IMG/VR virus record: IMGVR_UViG_3300030060_003404
Location: 1 to 26,465 of that record
DNA: 26,465 bases
Source of the DNA: a virus
Strand: one strand, 5' to 3'
The first letter of the stretch is position 1; every line of letters starts with the position of its first letter. The notes beneath the pieces were generated by a model that was not told where the DNA came from, searched no databases, and saw only the letters and a program-made list of their open reading frames with translations. The translations under genes were made by a program, and so were the position numbers. Positions 1 through 7,747 of the stretch are shown piece after piece.

Positions 1-963
1 TTAGATGTGGATATTTATATAAATAATTTAGAAACGCCAGAGATCGCTGTGTTTGACGTAGGTTTACAAATGCCTGAAATGAAAGTTGTTGAATTTCTTA
101 CAGGTTTATCTAAAATGTTTAATCTAGTATTTTATTTAAATGACAATAATGAGGTTGAGGTTAGAACATTAGATGATGGAACTTCAGATAGTTATTATAA
201 CTTAAGTGATATACAAACATGGGATATATCTAAATATGTTGACACTAAAACAAGTCAAGTTGATGTTGCTCTTCCATTTAGATCTGTTACAATGACTTAT
301 AAAGATTTAAAAACATTTTTAGCGTTAAAACACGGTCAATTATTTAATCAACAATGGGGAGAGGAAAGCTGGAACGAAGACACTCAAACAAAAAGAATAG
401 ATGGTTCTGATTATAAAATAATCCCTCCTTTTGAACACATGAAATTTGAAAGATTATTAAATTTAGATAATAGTAACGATACTACAATACAAGTAGGTTG
501 GTCAGTAAATGAAAGTCAAAGCGCTTATAAAGGTAGTCCTTTACTTTTTTATCCTAAACATCAGCAAGGTGGGGGAATAACTCCTATTCAATGGGTAGTT
601 AGAAGTGTAGCGGGAACATTATTAACTGGTGAAGAGGTTGATAATTATATAATTCCTAGTAATAGCGAAAATTTAACATCATTAACTAATACTAAAAATA
701 TAAACTTTGGGCCTATGGTAAACGAGTATGCTAGGGAAATTTTTGTAGACACTCTTTTTAATAGATTTTATTATAATTATGTAACTAATATTTTTAGAGA
801 AAATGCAAGATTAATAAAAGTAACAGCTTATCTACCTTTACGAATTACATTGAATTATAATTTAAATGATTATATAATGATCAACAAAAAAAGTTATAGA
901 ATAAACAGTATTAAAATAAATTTATTAAATAATAAATCGGAATTAGAACTTATAACAGTATGA
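1..963 (+). CDS. Tail hub / baseplate-like protein, 5' end cut off
   Basis: The frame is open from base 1. The first possible start inside the window is GTG at 7, but the gene most likely begins upstream, so about 320 C-terminal residues are seen. The protein is rich in aromatic and Asn residues and has no membrane segment. Its last 60 residues (TAYLPLRITLNYNLNDYIMI, then an Ile/Asn-rich strand pattern) resemble the beta-rich ending common in hub or distal-tail proteins of Bacteroidota phages. Position directly before the tape measure gene supports a tail-tip or hub role. Its stop overlaps the next start (ATGA at 960-963). The virion-tail call rests on context and overall style, not on a catalytic motif. 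Confidence 0.55.
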   Translation, partial: LDVDIYINNLETPEIAVFDVGLQMPEMKVVEFLTGLSKMFNLVFYLNDNNEVEVRTLDDGTSDSYYNLSDIQTWDISKYVDTKTSQVDVALPFRSVTMTYKDLKTFLALKHGQLFNQQWGEESWNEDTQTKRIDGSDYKIIPPFEHMKFERLLNLDNSNDTTIQVGWSVNESQSAYKGSPLLFYPKHQQGGGITPIQWVVRSVAGTLLTGEEVDNYIIPSNSENLTSLTNTKNINFGPMVNEYAREIFVDTLFNRFYYNYVTNIFRENARLIKVTAYLPLRITLNYNLNDYIMINKKSYRINSIKINLLNNKSELELITV

Positions 964-1115
964 TAATTTTTAAACTACTAAATATAGATGAATTCTATGG
1001 GTTAAGTAAAAACATAGAAATAGCTAAAGGCAAATACAAATTGCCTGAAACTTTAAAACAAGGTATAAATCAACTTAAACGTGAAATATTATGGCGAACG
1101 AAACGAGCACAATAA
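960..1115 (+). CDS. 51-aa protein between tail hub and tape measure
   Basis: This short gene starts at an ATG sharing ATGA with the stop of the previous gene and ends 25 bases inside the tape measure gene. It encodes MIIFKLLNIDEFYGLSKNIE followed by a Lys-rich, probably helical remainder ending KREILWRTKRAQ. I do not recognise the family. Its tight coupling on both sides argues that it is translated. Tailed phages often carry a small chaperone-type gene just before the tape measure, sometimes expressed by frameshift. Here no frameshift is needed because there is an own start. A tail-assembly role is inferred from position only. Confidence 0.55.
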   Translation: MIIFKLLNIDEFYGLSKNIEIAKGKYKLPETLKQGINQLKREILWRTKRAQ

Positions 1116-3007
1116 ATGTTAATGTAAAATTAAAAGATGCAATTAAAGATTTTGAAATTTTTGATCAAAGAGTTACGGAATCAAAAGACGCTGTTGTAAA
1201 ATTAGAAGCACAACTAGTAAAATTAGAAAAAATACAAAAAACATTAGATCCTAAAGATTTAAATAGAATTAAGGACTATAACGAGGCTATAGAAAAAACT
1301 AAAAATAGAATTAGAGAGGAAAAAAATGATTTAAAACAATTAAATTTAGAAAGAGGTAAAGCTAAGAAAAAAGTAGATGAGTTAAAAAAATCAAAAAATG
1401 ATCTTGAAGGTGCAACTAGCATGTTGGATAGAGCCACTGGTGGACTAATTAGTGGATTTAAAAATCTAAAATCATCAGTAGGTGGAGCAGTAAAGTCTCT
1501 AGGTTTTATGAAAACAGCGTTAATAGCTACAGGGATTGGATTGTTTATTGTTTTACTCGGTTCACTATATGCTGCGTTTACAAGATCTGAAGAAGGTCAA
1601 AACAAGTTTACTAAACTAATGATGCAAATAGGTAACGTTGTAAATAACGTTTTAGATATTATTGCTGATCTTGGTTCTAGTATTATAAATTTAGGAAAAG
1701 GATTATTTAAGTTAGCTACAGGTGATCTTAAAGGAGCCGGTAAAGCGTTTACAGATATGGCTGGTGACGTGGTTAATGCAACAGTCGCTGTTAAAAACTT
1801 TGGTAAAACAGTAAAAGAAGAGTCTAAAATTATAAATGAAATTGCTGACGCAAGGGCTAAAGCTGATAAAATAGAAAGACAGTTAATGATAGATAGAGCT
1901 AAAGCTACTAGAGATGTTAACGAGTTAAGAGAAAAAGCAGCAAGGCGTGAAGAATTTTCTACCGAAGAAAGAATTGCTTTTTTAAGAAAAGCAGGTGAAA
2001 TAGAAAGAGGCATTACTGATAAACAAATTGAGGCTACTCAATTAAGATTAGACGCTAAAAGAAAAGAGTTAGAATTAGGTAAAAACAGTAAAGAAGCTTT
2101 AGATGAAATAGCTAAACTAGAAGCTGATATGATCAATTTAGAAGCTAAGAGTTTAAGAAGACAGAAAGCTATAAGTGCGGAGATTACCACAAATATTAGA
2201 GAACAAAATGCTGAAATAGAAAAAAGATTAGCAGATTACGTTTTTATCCCTGGTGTAGGTTATATTTCAAAAGAAGCATTTCAAAAAATACAAGAAAATC
2301 AACAAGGAATAAAAGCTATTCAAGATGAATATAAAAGAAGGGCAGAGGAAGAAGCCGCTGAAACAGAAATACAAAGAATAGAATTAGAAAGACAAAGAGC
2401 ATTAGAAGAACTCGATAGACTTAATGCTACTGAAGAACAAAAATTCTTGATCAAGAAATTTTATGCTGATAAAATATTAGAAGCTGAAACTGATAACAAA
2501 AAGAAAGAAGAAAATTTAGACAAACAAGTAGCTGCTGCTAAAATAGCTCAAGCGGGTCAAGCATTTGCTTTAGTCGGACAGTTAGCTACTAAAGGAAGTA
2601 AAATAGGTAAGATAGCTGCGATAGGTCAAACCGTAATTGGAGGAATACAAGCTGTTCAAAACGCTTATTCTACCGCTCAAAAATCACCTATAACAGCAGT
2701 GAACCCAGGTTATCCTGTTCAACAAGCGATTATTGCCGGTGCATTTAGCGCTGCTCAATTAGCTAAATTAATTGCAACTAACCCAGAGTCACCTTCCGTT
2801 GGTGGGTTACAATCCGTTAACGCTAATAGTGGTCAACCAGCTGTACCTGAATTTAATATTGTAGGTCAAGGCGGTACTAGTCAATTAGCTGGAGCTATTG
2901 CAGACCAAGAACAACAACCAGTACAGGCTTACGTTGTTTCACAAGATGTTACAACTGCACAAAGTTTAGAAAATAATATAATTTCAGGAGCTACTTTAGG
3001 TGGATAA
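1091..3007 (+). CDS. Tail tape measure protein
   Basis: The 638-residue protein sets tail length and probably aids DNA entry. Residues 20-105 are Lys/Glu-rich heptads typical of coiled coil. Residues 141-163 form one strongly hydrophobic segment (ALIATGIGLFIVLLGSLYAA). Residues 240-480 are a second long coiled coil. The C-terminal 150 residues are Ala/Gln/Gly-rich, with a region at 490-565 typical of tape measures (QAFALVGQLATKGSKIGKIA). At about 0.15 nm per residue, a rule of thumb for tape measures, the tail would be near 95 nm. The start is ATG at 1091 inside the preceding gene. The stop overlaps the SET gene by 8 bases. Length, membrane segment and coiled coils fit the family well. Confidence 0.85.
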   Translation: MANETSTINVNVKLKDAIKDFEIFDQRVTESKDAVVKLEAQLVKLEKIQKTLDPKDLNRIKDYNEAIEKTKNRIREEKNDLKQLNLERGKAKKKVDELKKSKNDLEGATSMLDRATGGLISGFKNLKSSVGGAVKSLGFMKTALIATGIGLFIVLLGSLYAAFTRSEEGQNKFTKLMMQIGNVVNNVLDIIADLGSSIINLGKGLFKLATGDLKGAGKAFTDMAGDVVNATVAVKNFGKTVKEESKIINEIADARAKADKIERQLMIDRAKATRDVNELREKAARREEFSTEERIAFLRKAGEIERGITDKQIEATQLRLDAKRKELELGKNSKEALDEIAKLEADMINLEAKSLRRQKAISAEITTNIREQNAEIEKRLADYVFIPGVGYISKEAFQKIQENQQGIKAIQDEYKRRAEEEAAETEIQRIELERQRALEELDRLNATEEQKFLIKKFYADKILEAETDNKKKEENLDKQVAAAKIAQAGQAFALVGQLATKGSKIGKIAAIGQTVIGGIQAVQNAYSTAQKSPITAVNPGYPVQQAIIAGAFSAAQLAKLIATNPESPSVGGLQSVNANSGQPAVPEFNIVGQGGTSQLAGAIADQEQQPVQAYVVSQDVTTAQSLENNIISGATLGG

Positions 3008-3422
3008 TAATTACGACATAACGTGGATGGATAATTATAAGGTTTATATAGGTAAATCTGATATTCATGGTGTAGGCCTAAGAGCCATTAAAGATATTAA
3101 AAGACATGAGACTGTTTTTTATCATAGAAGCAAGAATACTTATAAATTAAATAAATTACAATTAATTCAAAACGGTGTTCATAAGGATGTAATTAAAACG
3201 TTAAGCAGACTTTATTATTGTGATCATGATTTTTTATTTTTAAAGGCAAATCCAGAGCTTAATTTTGTAAATTATTTAAATCATTGCGAAAATCCTAACA
3301 TGTATTTTAGGCAAGGATACTACATTGCTAAACAAGATATACAACAAGATCAAGAAGTCACTTTGAATTTCCTAGAAAATAACTACCATCCTCAACTTAG
3401 TTTTACTCCAACGAAAATATAA
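3000..3422 (+). CDS. SET-domain protein (putative lysine methyltransferase)
   Basis: This 140-residue protein carries the SET core: the SAM-site strand IHGVGLRAIKDI (residues 22-33), the NH...PN box (N94, H95, P99, N100) and the final AKQDIQQDQEVTLNF block (residues 110-124). Known SET enzymes methylate protein lysines with S-adenosylmethionine. The usual ELTxDY ending, whose last Tyr is catalytic, reads EVTLNF here, so that Tyr appears to be Phe124. There are no pre-SET or post-SET zinc cysteines; the length resembles minimal viral SET proteins such as PBCV-1 vSET. The start is GTG at 3000, preceded by AGGAG nine bases upstream. ATG at 3027 is an alternative. The position between tape measure and head genes suggests a virion or host protein target, but this is inference. 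Confidence 0.75.
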   Translation: MDNNYDITWMDNYKVYIGKSDIHGVGLRAIKDIKRHETVFYHRSKNTYKLNKLQLIQNGVHKDVIKTLSRLYYCDHDFLFLKANPELNFVNYLNHCENPNMYFRQGYYIAKQDIQQDQEVTLNFLENNYHPQLSFTPTKI

Positions 3423-3470
3423 CAATCATATTTAATTATTGTTTTTAAAAAAATACTTAAATAATTAGAT
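3421..3470 (+). promoter_or_regulatory. Intergenic hairpin plus AT-rich leader upstream of 3471
   Basis: AACAAT (3421-3426) can pair with ATTGTT (3438-3443) around an 11-base loop, followed by a short T run. The block ATTGTTTTTAAAAAAATA (3438-3455) recurs at 5531-5548, again 30-40 bases before a start codon. TTG followed after 20 bases by TAATTAG loosely matches the Bacteroidota -33/-7 promoter pattern. This could be a weak terminator joined to a promoter. Neither role is certain. Confidence 0.35.
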
Positions 3471-3737
3471 ATGGCACCAGAAGAAGCACCACCAGCGCAT
3501 GAAGAATTTGAAGTAGCGGAAGATGCGAACCAACTTCAAAAAAGACACGGACTTAGAGAATACTCAAGTGAGAATGGTCCTTTAATTCATAGAACAGTAG
3601 AAGGTAGGTATCAAAGACATTTTGATTTACAGACTACAAATTATAAAGACATAAAGACTCCATCAACACAAGCCGCTATAGATTCAGGTATGAAAGATGA
3701 GGGTAATGATGAATTTCCACATGGTCAAGAATCATAA
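3471..3737 (+). CDS. Small acidic/polar protein in the virion module
   Basis: The 88-residue protein begins MAPEEAPPAHEEFEVAEDAN and is very polar, with acidic N- and C-termini and a central basic stretch (LQKRHGLREYSS, EGRYQRHFDLQT). It has no signal peptide, membrane segment or motif I recognise. The first 13 coding bases (ATGGCACCAGAAG) are identical to those of the next gene, and both lie behind AT-rich leaders without a Shine-Dalgarno. The gap of 48 bases before it is long for this module and may hold its own promoter. Placement between tape measure and protease suggests a structural or assembly role, but function is unknown. Confidence 0.6.
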   Translation: MAPEEAPPAHEEFEVAEDANQLQKRHGLREYSSENGPLIHRTVEGRYQRHFDLQTTNYKDIKTPSTQAAIDSGMKDEGNDEFPHGQES

Positions 3738-3773
3738 TAAACAATAAATAATAACTTTTTAAAATAAATTAAT

Positions 3774-4022
3774 ATGGCACCAGAAGCAAACGCGTTTCAA
3801 GCGGGTTACTCCAACCCAACAGCAAAATACGGAGAAAGAACTTACGTAACAGTTCAAGGATTAAACATAGTTAGAAAAGCAAAAGAAGGACCTATCGGAA
3901 CTGCACAAGTAGGTAGTTTTTGGAGCTTCGGAAACTTAACAGAAATCAACTTACCATTACCAGGTTCAGCTGATGGAGATGCTATGAGCGAACAAGAAGC
4001 AATGATGGAAGGAGCAGCATAA
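3774..4022 (+). CDS. Small structural-type protein, family unknown
   Basis: The 82-residue protein starts MAPEANAFQAGYSNPTAKYG and has a central beta-like segment (RTYVTVQGLNIVRKAKEG) and a Met/Glu/Ala-rich acidic tail. It has no membrane segment or enzymatic motif. Codon usage is C-richer than most of its neighbours (AAC, ATC, TTC, TCC), often a mark of high expression, so a minor virion component is plausible. It shares its first codons with the preceding gene and is 21 bases upstream of the next one, so the three probably form one transcription unit. No specific function can be assigned. Confidence 0.6.
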   Translation: MAPEANAFQAGYSNPTAKYGERTYVTVQGLNIVRKAKEGPIGTAQVGSFWSFGNLTEINLPLPGSADGDAMSEQEAMMEGAA

Positions 4023-4043
4023 TAACTATTAAATAATAATATA

Positions 4044-4763
4044 ATGAAAGAAAGAAGATTTAACGAAGATGGCTCTTTACAGATTACCAGTAAACGTGGT
4101 TTTCCAGCAGGTAAAGAATATTTATCATCAGTATTAAAATATACAACTTTAGGAGCTCCTATGGGAGTAGGTGGTAGAAATTTGGTTTTTGTAAAAGATG
4201 AAATTTTCCAAGGTCAAGGGGTTTCACAACCTGTGTTAGACGCGCAAAACATTGCAAGTGGTGAGTTAACACTTACTTGGGATAACTTAGATTCTTATTT
4301 ACCTTTATTTAGTATTTACAATCTGGGATTTTCGTTTGGTAGTATGAATTATGGTACTCCATTTACTTTCCATTTTTTAAATTCGGCTCTTTACGCTGGC
4401 TCATCTGCTAAAAGAACAGATGGACAATTTTCACCTTGGTATTTTTATCAATCTTCAGTTAGTGGAGGAGATGGACTACCAGGACAAGGTGGAGGAGAAA
4501 TAGCAATGGATGGACCTCCAGGTTCAGGTGGTACACAACCTATAACTGGTCAATGGATTTTTGCAATGACAGGAGCTCAAGATACTACTATGGATTTTCC
4601 AGGTATTGGTAACAATTCTGAAATTGAGATTAGAATGCATATAGATAGAGCTGAACAAATAGCTAAAAATTATTACGATGCACAATTAGAGGCTTTAAAT
4701 CCACAACCAGGCGGAGGTATAATAGATCCAGGAGGACCAGGTGATTTTGAAGAGTTAGGCTAA
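4044..4763 (+). CDS. Putative virion protein with Gly/Pro-rich segments
   Basis: The 239-residue protein has an N-terminal beta-rich, aromatic region (SGELTLTWDNLDSYLPLFSI, residues 91-110), a Gly/Pro/Gln-rich low-complexity stretch near residues 138-167 (GGDGLPGQGGGEIAMDGPPG), a short folded part (GQWIFAMTGAQDTTMDFPGI) and a second Gly/Pro-rich acidic tail. Such flexible Gly/Pro linkers are common in phage structural and decoration proteins. No family is recognised. It lies between two small structural-type genes and the XkdF-like protease, which favours a head or tail component. There is no signal peptide or membrane helix. Confidence 0.6.
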   Translation: MKERRFNEDGSLQITSKRGFPAGKEYLSSVLKYTTLGAPMGVGGRNLVFVKDEIFQGQGVSQPVLDAQNIASGELTLTWDNLDSYLPLFSIYNLGFSFGSMNYGTPFTFHFLNSALYAGSSAKRTDGQFSPWYFYQSSVSGGDGLPGQGGGEIAMDGPPGSGGTQPITGQWIFAMTGAQDTTMDFPGIGNNSEIEIRMHIDRAEQIAKNYYDAQLEALNPQPGGGIIDPGGPGDFEELG

Positions 4764-4774
4764 TAAATAATTAT

Positions 4775-5371
4775 ATGAATATAATAGAACTAGTAATAAA
4801 TGATGATGAAGAATTAGCAGGAGTAGATGCTATTTCAGTGGTTGAAGAACCAGCTATTGAATTAGATTTCGTGGCACTCAAAAATCAAGAATTTAAGTTA
4901 GCAGAAGTATCTTCTGAGAAAAGAATATTGATGGGTGCCGCTCTAGTTCCTGACAAACCAATTTATAGATCTAACGGTGAGGATGAATTTTATATTTATT
5001 TTTCTAAAAAAACAGTAGTTAAAGCTAGTGAAATGTTTCTTAGAAAAGGTAATCAAAATAAAGCAACATTGGAACATGCTGAAGCAATAGGAGGCATGAC
5101 TGTTGTTGAATCTTGGTTAGTAGAAGATGATGTACATGATAAGTCTAGAAAATACGGTATGAATGTACCGATAGGAACTTGGATGGTATCAATGAAAGTT
5201 TATAACGATGAGGTTTGGAACGAATATGTTAAAACAGGTAGAGTTAAGGGCTTCTCAATTGAAGGTTACTTTGCGGATAAATTAGAAAGACCGCAGGATA
5301 AACAGAAGGATTCTTTATCGGAAGACGAAAAAATAATTAAACAATTAATAGATGCCTTGGAACAAAGCTGA
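4775..5371 (+). CDS. XkdF-like prohead maturation protease
   Basis: The 198-residue protein matches the XkdF-like putative serine protease family: a start of type ELVINDDEELAGVDAISVVE, then ALVPDKPIYR (56-65), FYIYFSKKTV (72-81), the His in ATLEHAEA (H101), VVESWLVEDD (110-119), PIGTWMVSMKV (132-142) and the Ser in VKGFSIEGYF (S161). In this family a His and a Ser in these blocks are thought to be catalytic. The enzyme would trim scaffold or capsid N-termini during head maturation. It sits just before the scaffold-like and capsid genes, the classical order. The last 20 bases overlap the Cys-rich mini-protein gene. Confidence 0.85.
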   Translation: MNIIELVINDDEELAGVDAISVVEEPAIELDFVALKNQEFKLAEVSSEKRILMGAALVPDKPIYRSNGEDEFYIYFSKKTVVKASEMFLRKGNQNKATLEHAEAIGGMTVVESWLVEDDVHDKSRKYGMNVPIGTWMVSMKVYNDEVWNEYVKTGRVKGFSIEGYFADKLERPQDKQKDSLSEDEKIIKQLIDALEQS

Positions 5372-5507
5372 AGCAACACCTAGTAAATCATCACCAGTAG
5401 GTGGTAATAGAGGTTGTTTGTGTAAAGATGGAACATATAATTCTAAATGCTGTGACGGAACATTACAAGCACAAGGAATAGGTCCGACAACAGGACAAAA
5501 CGCATGA
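5352..5507 (+). CDS. Cys-rich mini-protein (CLCKDG...CCDG motif)
   Basis: This 51-residue gene begins inside the 3' end of the protease gene. Its core is GCLCKDGTYNSKCCDGTLQA followed by QGIG, with four cysteines in C-x-C and CC pairs (residues 22, 24, 33, 34). From memory, closely similar CLCKDG/CCDG segments recur in Bacteroidota phages, either as tiny proteins or fused to larger structural proteins; no search was run. The cysteine pattern could bind a metal or form disulfides. The role is unknown. Its place between protease and scaffold suggests head assembly. The TGA at 5505 is followed by a small hairpin. Confidence 0.7.
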   Translation: MPWNKAEATPSKSSPVGGNRGCLCKDGTYNSKCCDGTLQAQGIGPTTGQNA

Positions 5508-5520
5508 ATTTATAACAATG

Positions 5521-5569
5521 AACAATTTAGATTGTTTTTAAAAAAATAATACCTAATTAATATATTAAA
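5521..5569 (+). promoter_or_regulatory. Hairpin and AT-rich leader before the scaffold gene
   Basis: AACAAT (5521-5526) and ATTGTT (5531-5536) form a perfect 6-bp stem with a TTAG loop, then three T. The block ATTGTTTTTAAAAAAATA (5531-5548) is identical to that at 3438-3455. TTG at 5532-5534 is followed after 19 bases by TAATTAA, similar to a Bacteroidota -33/-7 spacing. A combined weak terminator and promoter for the scaffold/capsid genes is possible. Confidence 0.35.
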
Positions 5570-6148
5570 ATGGACGCAAATGTAACTTTAAATAAAGTAA
5601 GAACTATCCTAGGTTTAGAAGTAATCTTAGAAGAAAAATTACTTGAAAACGGAACTAAGTTTGTCGCTGAAAAATTTGAAGGCGGTAATGAGGTTTTCAT
5701 CCAAGCAGAGGATGATCAAAAAATTCCTGTACCAGCAGGTGAGTATGAAATGGAAGACGGTCAAACTCTAGTAGTAAAAGAAGACGGCTTAATTGACGAA
5801 ATTAGAGACGCTGAAGAAACCGAAGAAGAAGATGAAGAAATGGGATATGATGATAAAGAAGAAATGAGAGATGACGGTGAAGAGGCTGCTGTAGATGATT
5901 GGGAAGGTATGGAAAAGAGAATCAAAAATTTAGAAGATGCAATTGCTGATCTAAAAGAAAAAGTCGGCGGTGAGCAAAAAGAAATAGAAGAAGATTTATC
6001 TGCAGATGTAAAAGAAGAAGTAGAATTATCTGCTGAACCTAAAGAGATAAAACATAATCCTGAAGCTAAAAACCAAGTTGAATTAACTAAAATAGGTAAA
6101 GTTTCAAATTTAAGACAAAGAGTATTTAACAAAATTTTTGATCAATAA
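5570..6148 (+). CDS. Acidic scaffold-like head assembly protein
   Basis: The 192-residue protein sits directly before the capsid gene. Residues 1-75 form a compact region that includes KVRTILGLEVILEEKLLENG and a beta-rich part ending EDGQTLVVKEDGLI. Residues 80-115 are extremely acidic (EETEEEDEEMG and similar). Residues 115-140 are a likely coiled coil (MEKRIKNLEDAIADLKEKVG). The tail ends basic (RQRVFNKIFDQ). Acidic, coiled-coil proteins with a basic C-terminal capsid-binding end are typical of phage scaffolds, and the preceding protease could remove it. The scaffold role is inferred from composition and place, as no catalytic motif exists. Confidence 0.6.
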   Translation: MDANVTLNKVRTILGLEVILEEKLLENGTKFVAEKFEGGNEVFIQAEDDQKIPVPAGEYEMEDGQTLVVKEDGLIDEIRDAEETEEEDEEMGYDDKEEMRDDGEEAAVDDWEGMEKRIKNLEDAIADLKEKVGGEQKEIEEDLSADVKEEVELSAEPKEIKHNPEAKNQVELTKIGKVSNLRQRVFNKIFDQ

Positions 6149-6159
6149 TAATCAAAAAT
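6134..6159 (+). terminator. AU-rich hairpin between scaffold-like and capsid genes
   Basis: ATTTTTGAT (6134-6142) pairs with ATCAAAAAT (6151-6159) around an 8-base loop. The stem covers the stop codon of the scaffold-like gene. It is AU-only apart from one G-C pair and has no real T tract, so it is more likely an RNA stability or processing element than an efficient terminator. Confidence 0.3.
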
Positions 6160-6186
6160 AATTTTAACTAATAATTAATATAAACA

Positions 6187-7116
6187 ATGGCAACAACAGT
6201 AAACATTACAACTACTTACGCAGGAGAGTTTTCTCAGAAATATATCTCTGCAGCGTTATTATCATCGTCTACAATTGCAGATGGTGGAGTTGAGGTTATG
6301 CCTAACGTGAAGTATAGAGAAGTAATCCAGAGAGTTGAAACTGGTTCTCTGATTGCTGACGGTAGCTGTGACTTCGATGCTAGTTCATCAGTTACTTTAA
6401 CAGAAGTTTCTCTTGAACCAGAAGAATTTCAAGTAAACTTACAACTATGTAAGAAAGATTTTATTAACACATGGGATGCGATTCAGATGGGATATTCTGC
6501 ATTTGATCAACTTCCTACTTCATTCGCTGATTATTTAATCGCTCACGTAGCGGCTAAAGTAGCAGCTCAAAATGAAACTAACATCTGGCAAGGTGTAACA
6601 GGTAACGCTGGTGAATATGACGGATTTGAAACATTAGCGGCAGCTCCTGGTTCTAACGTGATCACGGTAGCAGGTGCAGGTGGTTTAACCTCAGCTAATA
6701 TCTTAGCAGAAATGCAAAAGGTAGTAGATGCTATCCCTAACACTTTATACGGTAAAGAAGAATTGAAATTATACATTTCTCCTAAAGCAGCTAAATTATA
6801 TGTCCAAGTTCTTGGAGGTTTTGTAGCAACAATTGGAGCAAATGGTGTAGATAATAAAGGGACAACTTGGTACAACAATGGTTCTTTATCTTACAATGGA
6901 GTTCCAATTTTCGTAGCAAGAGGATTATCTGCAGACACAATGTTCGCAGCTGAATCTACTAACCTTTTCTTTGGAACTGGTTTAATGAATGATTGGAATG
7001 TCGTAAAGACAATTGACATGGCTGACATTGATGGCTCACAAAACGTTAGAGTAGTAATGAGATTTACTGCTGGATTAGCGATTGGGATTCCTCAAGATGT
7101 TGTGTATTATAACTAA
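6187..7116 (+). CDS. Major capsid protein (probable)
   Basis: The 309-residue protein starts MATTVNITTTYAGEFSQKYI. It has the composition of a major structural protein: Ala/Thr/Val-rich, few Lys, and favoured C-ending codons (AAC, GAC, ATC) compared with neighbours, suggesting high expression. Segments such as PEEFQVNLQLCKKDFINTWD and SFADYLIAHVAAKVAAQNET resemble the helix and spine region of HK97-fold capsid proteins of Bacteroidota phages. The KLYISPKAAKLYVQ region (about 195-208) fits the A-domain style. Protease and scaffold genes before it and a hairpin after it fit the capsid slot. An HK97 fold cannot be proven from sequence alone. Confidence 0.8.
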   Translation: MATTVNITTTYAGEFSQKYISAALLSSSTIADGGVEVMPNVKYREVIQRVETGSLIADGSCDFDASSSVTLTEVSLEPEEFQVNLQLCKKDFINTWDAIQMGYSAFDQLPTSFADYLIAHVAAKVAAQNETNIWQGVTGNAGEYDGFETLAAAPGSNVITVAGAGGLTSANILAEMQKVVDAIPNTLYGKEELKLYISPKAAKLYVQVLGGFVATIGANGVDNKGTTWYNNGSLSYNGVPIFVARGLSADTMFAAESTNLFFGTGLMNDWNVVKTIDMADIDGSQNVRVVMRFTAGLAIGIPQDVVYYN

Positions 7117-7126
7117 TAATTAACCT

Positions 7127-7158
7127 TATATAGGGGAGGTTTCGACCTCCTCCATATA
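7127..7158 (+). terminator. Strong hairpin after the capsid gene
   Basis: GGGGAGGT (7133-7140) pairs with ACCTCCTC (7145-7152) around a TTCG tetraloop, with one G-T wobble. After one mismatch the stem continues TATAT/ATATA (7127-7131 with 7154-7158), giving 13 paired positions. No long T run follows, so it may act as a partial terminator or protect the 3' end of capsid mRNA. Confidence 0.65.
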
Positions 7159-7174
7159 CTAATACCTTTAAAAA

Positions 7175-7723
7175 ATGGCATGTGATATAAACTTAGGAAG
7201 ATTAGAACCTTGTAAGGATTCCGTCGGTGGATTGAGAGCAATCTATTTTATAAACTACACAAGTGGTTTATTAGATTCTGCTACTTTTGATGCTGATGAA
7301 ATCATAGATGGTTTTGCATCTCCTTTAACATTATATAAATATGATTTAAAAGGTGCTAACTCATTTGATGAAACTAATGAGAATTCTAGAGATAATGGGA
7401 CATCTTTCTTTACTCAAACAGGTACTATTGTACTTAAAAAGCAAGATCCTGTAACTAGAAAGCAAATGAAACTTTTATCTTGGGGTCGTCCACAGATAGT
7501 AGTTGAATTTTACAATTATGGGCCTAACAACGAAACTAGATATGTTTTGGCAGGTATCGAAAATGGCTGCGAAGTTGCCCCTAGCACCGCTAGTGGAGCT
7601 GCAATGGGTGATTTAAATGGATATAATATAACATTTACAGGAACTGAAAAAGCACCAGCTAACTTCATTGATCCTTCTATTATTGATGATACGACAAACA
7701 CAGTTGTAGTAACTGGAACATAA
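7175..7723 (+). CDS. Tail tube / major tail-like protein (probable)
   Basis: The 182-residue protein starts MACDINLGRLEPCKDSVGGL, an N-terminal pattern I know from structural proteins next to the capsid gene in Bacteroidota phages. It continues with beta-rich segments (LRAIYFINYTSG; TGTIVLKKQDPVTRKQMKLL; QIVVEFYNYGPNNETRYVLA) and ends in a conserved-looking YNITFTGTEKAPANFID stretch, like the end of tail-tube beta-barrel domains. It lies between two strong hairpins, so it could be separately expressed at high level. A tail tube is the best guess. A head decoration or stopper protein is the main alternative. Confidence 0.6.
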   Translation: MACDINLGRLEPCKDSVGGLRAIYFINYTSGLLDSATFDADEIIDGFASPLTLYKYDLKGANSFDETNENSRDNGTSFFTQTGTIVLKKQDPVTRKQMKLLSWGRPQIVVEFYNYGPNNETRYVLAGIENGCEVAPSTASGAAMGDLNGYNITFTGTEKAPANFIDPSIIDDTTNTVVVTGT

Positions 7724-7747
7724 TCCTTAAAATTTCATATTTTAAAT

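Noticed and set aside
1597-2013. 138-residue open frame on the - strand inside the tape measure gene
   Set aside because: It is a shadow of coiled-coil codons. Its composition (Leu/Ser/Ala runs) mirrors the reverse complement of Lys/Glu-rich sequence, and all neighbours run on the + strand.
5761-6132. 123-residue Ser-rich open frame on the - strand inside the scaffold-like gene
   Set aside because: The Ser/Phe runs are the complement of GAA/GAT acidic codons in the real gene, so it is not a separate gene.
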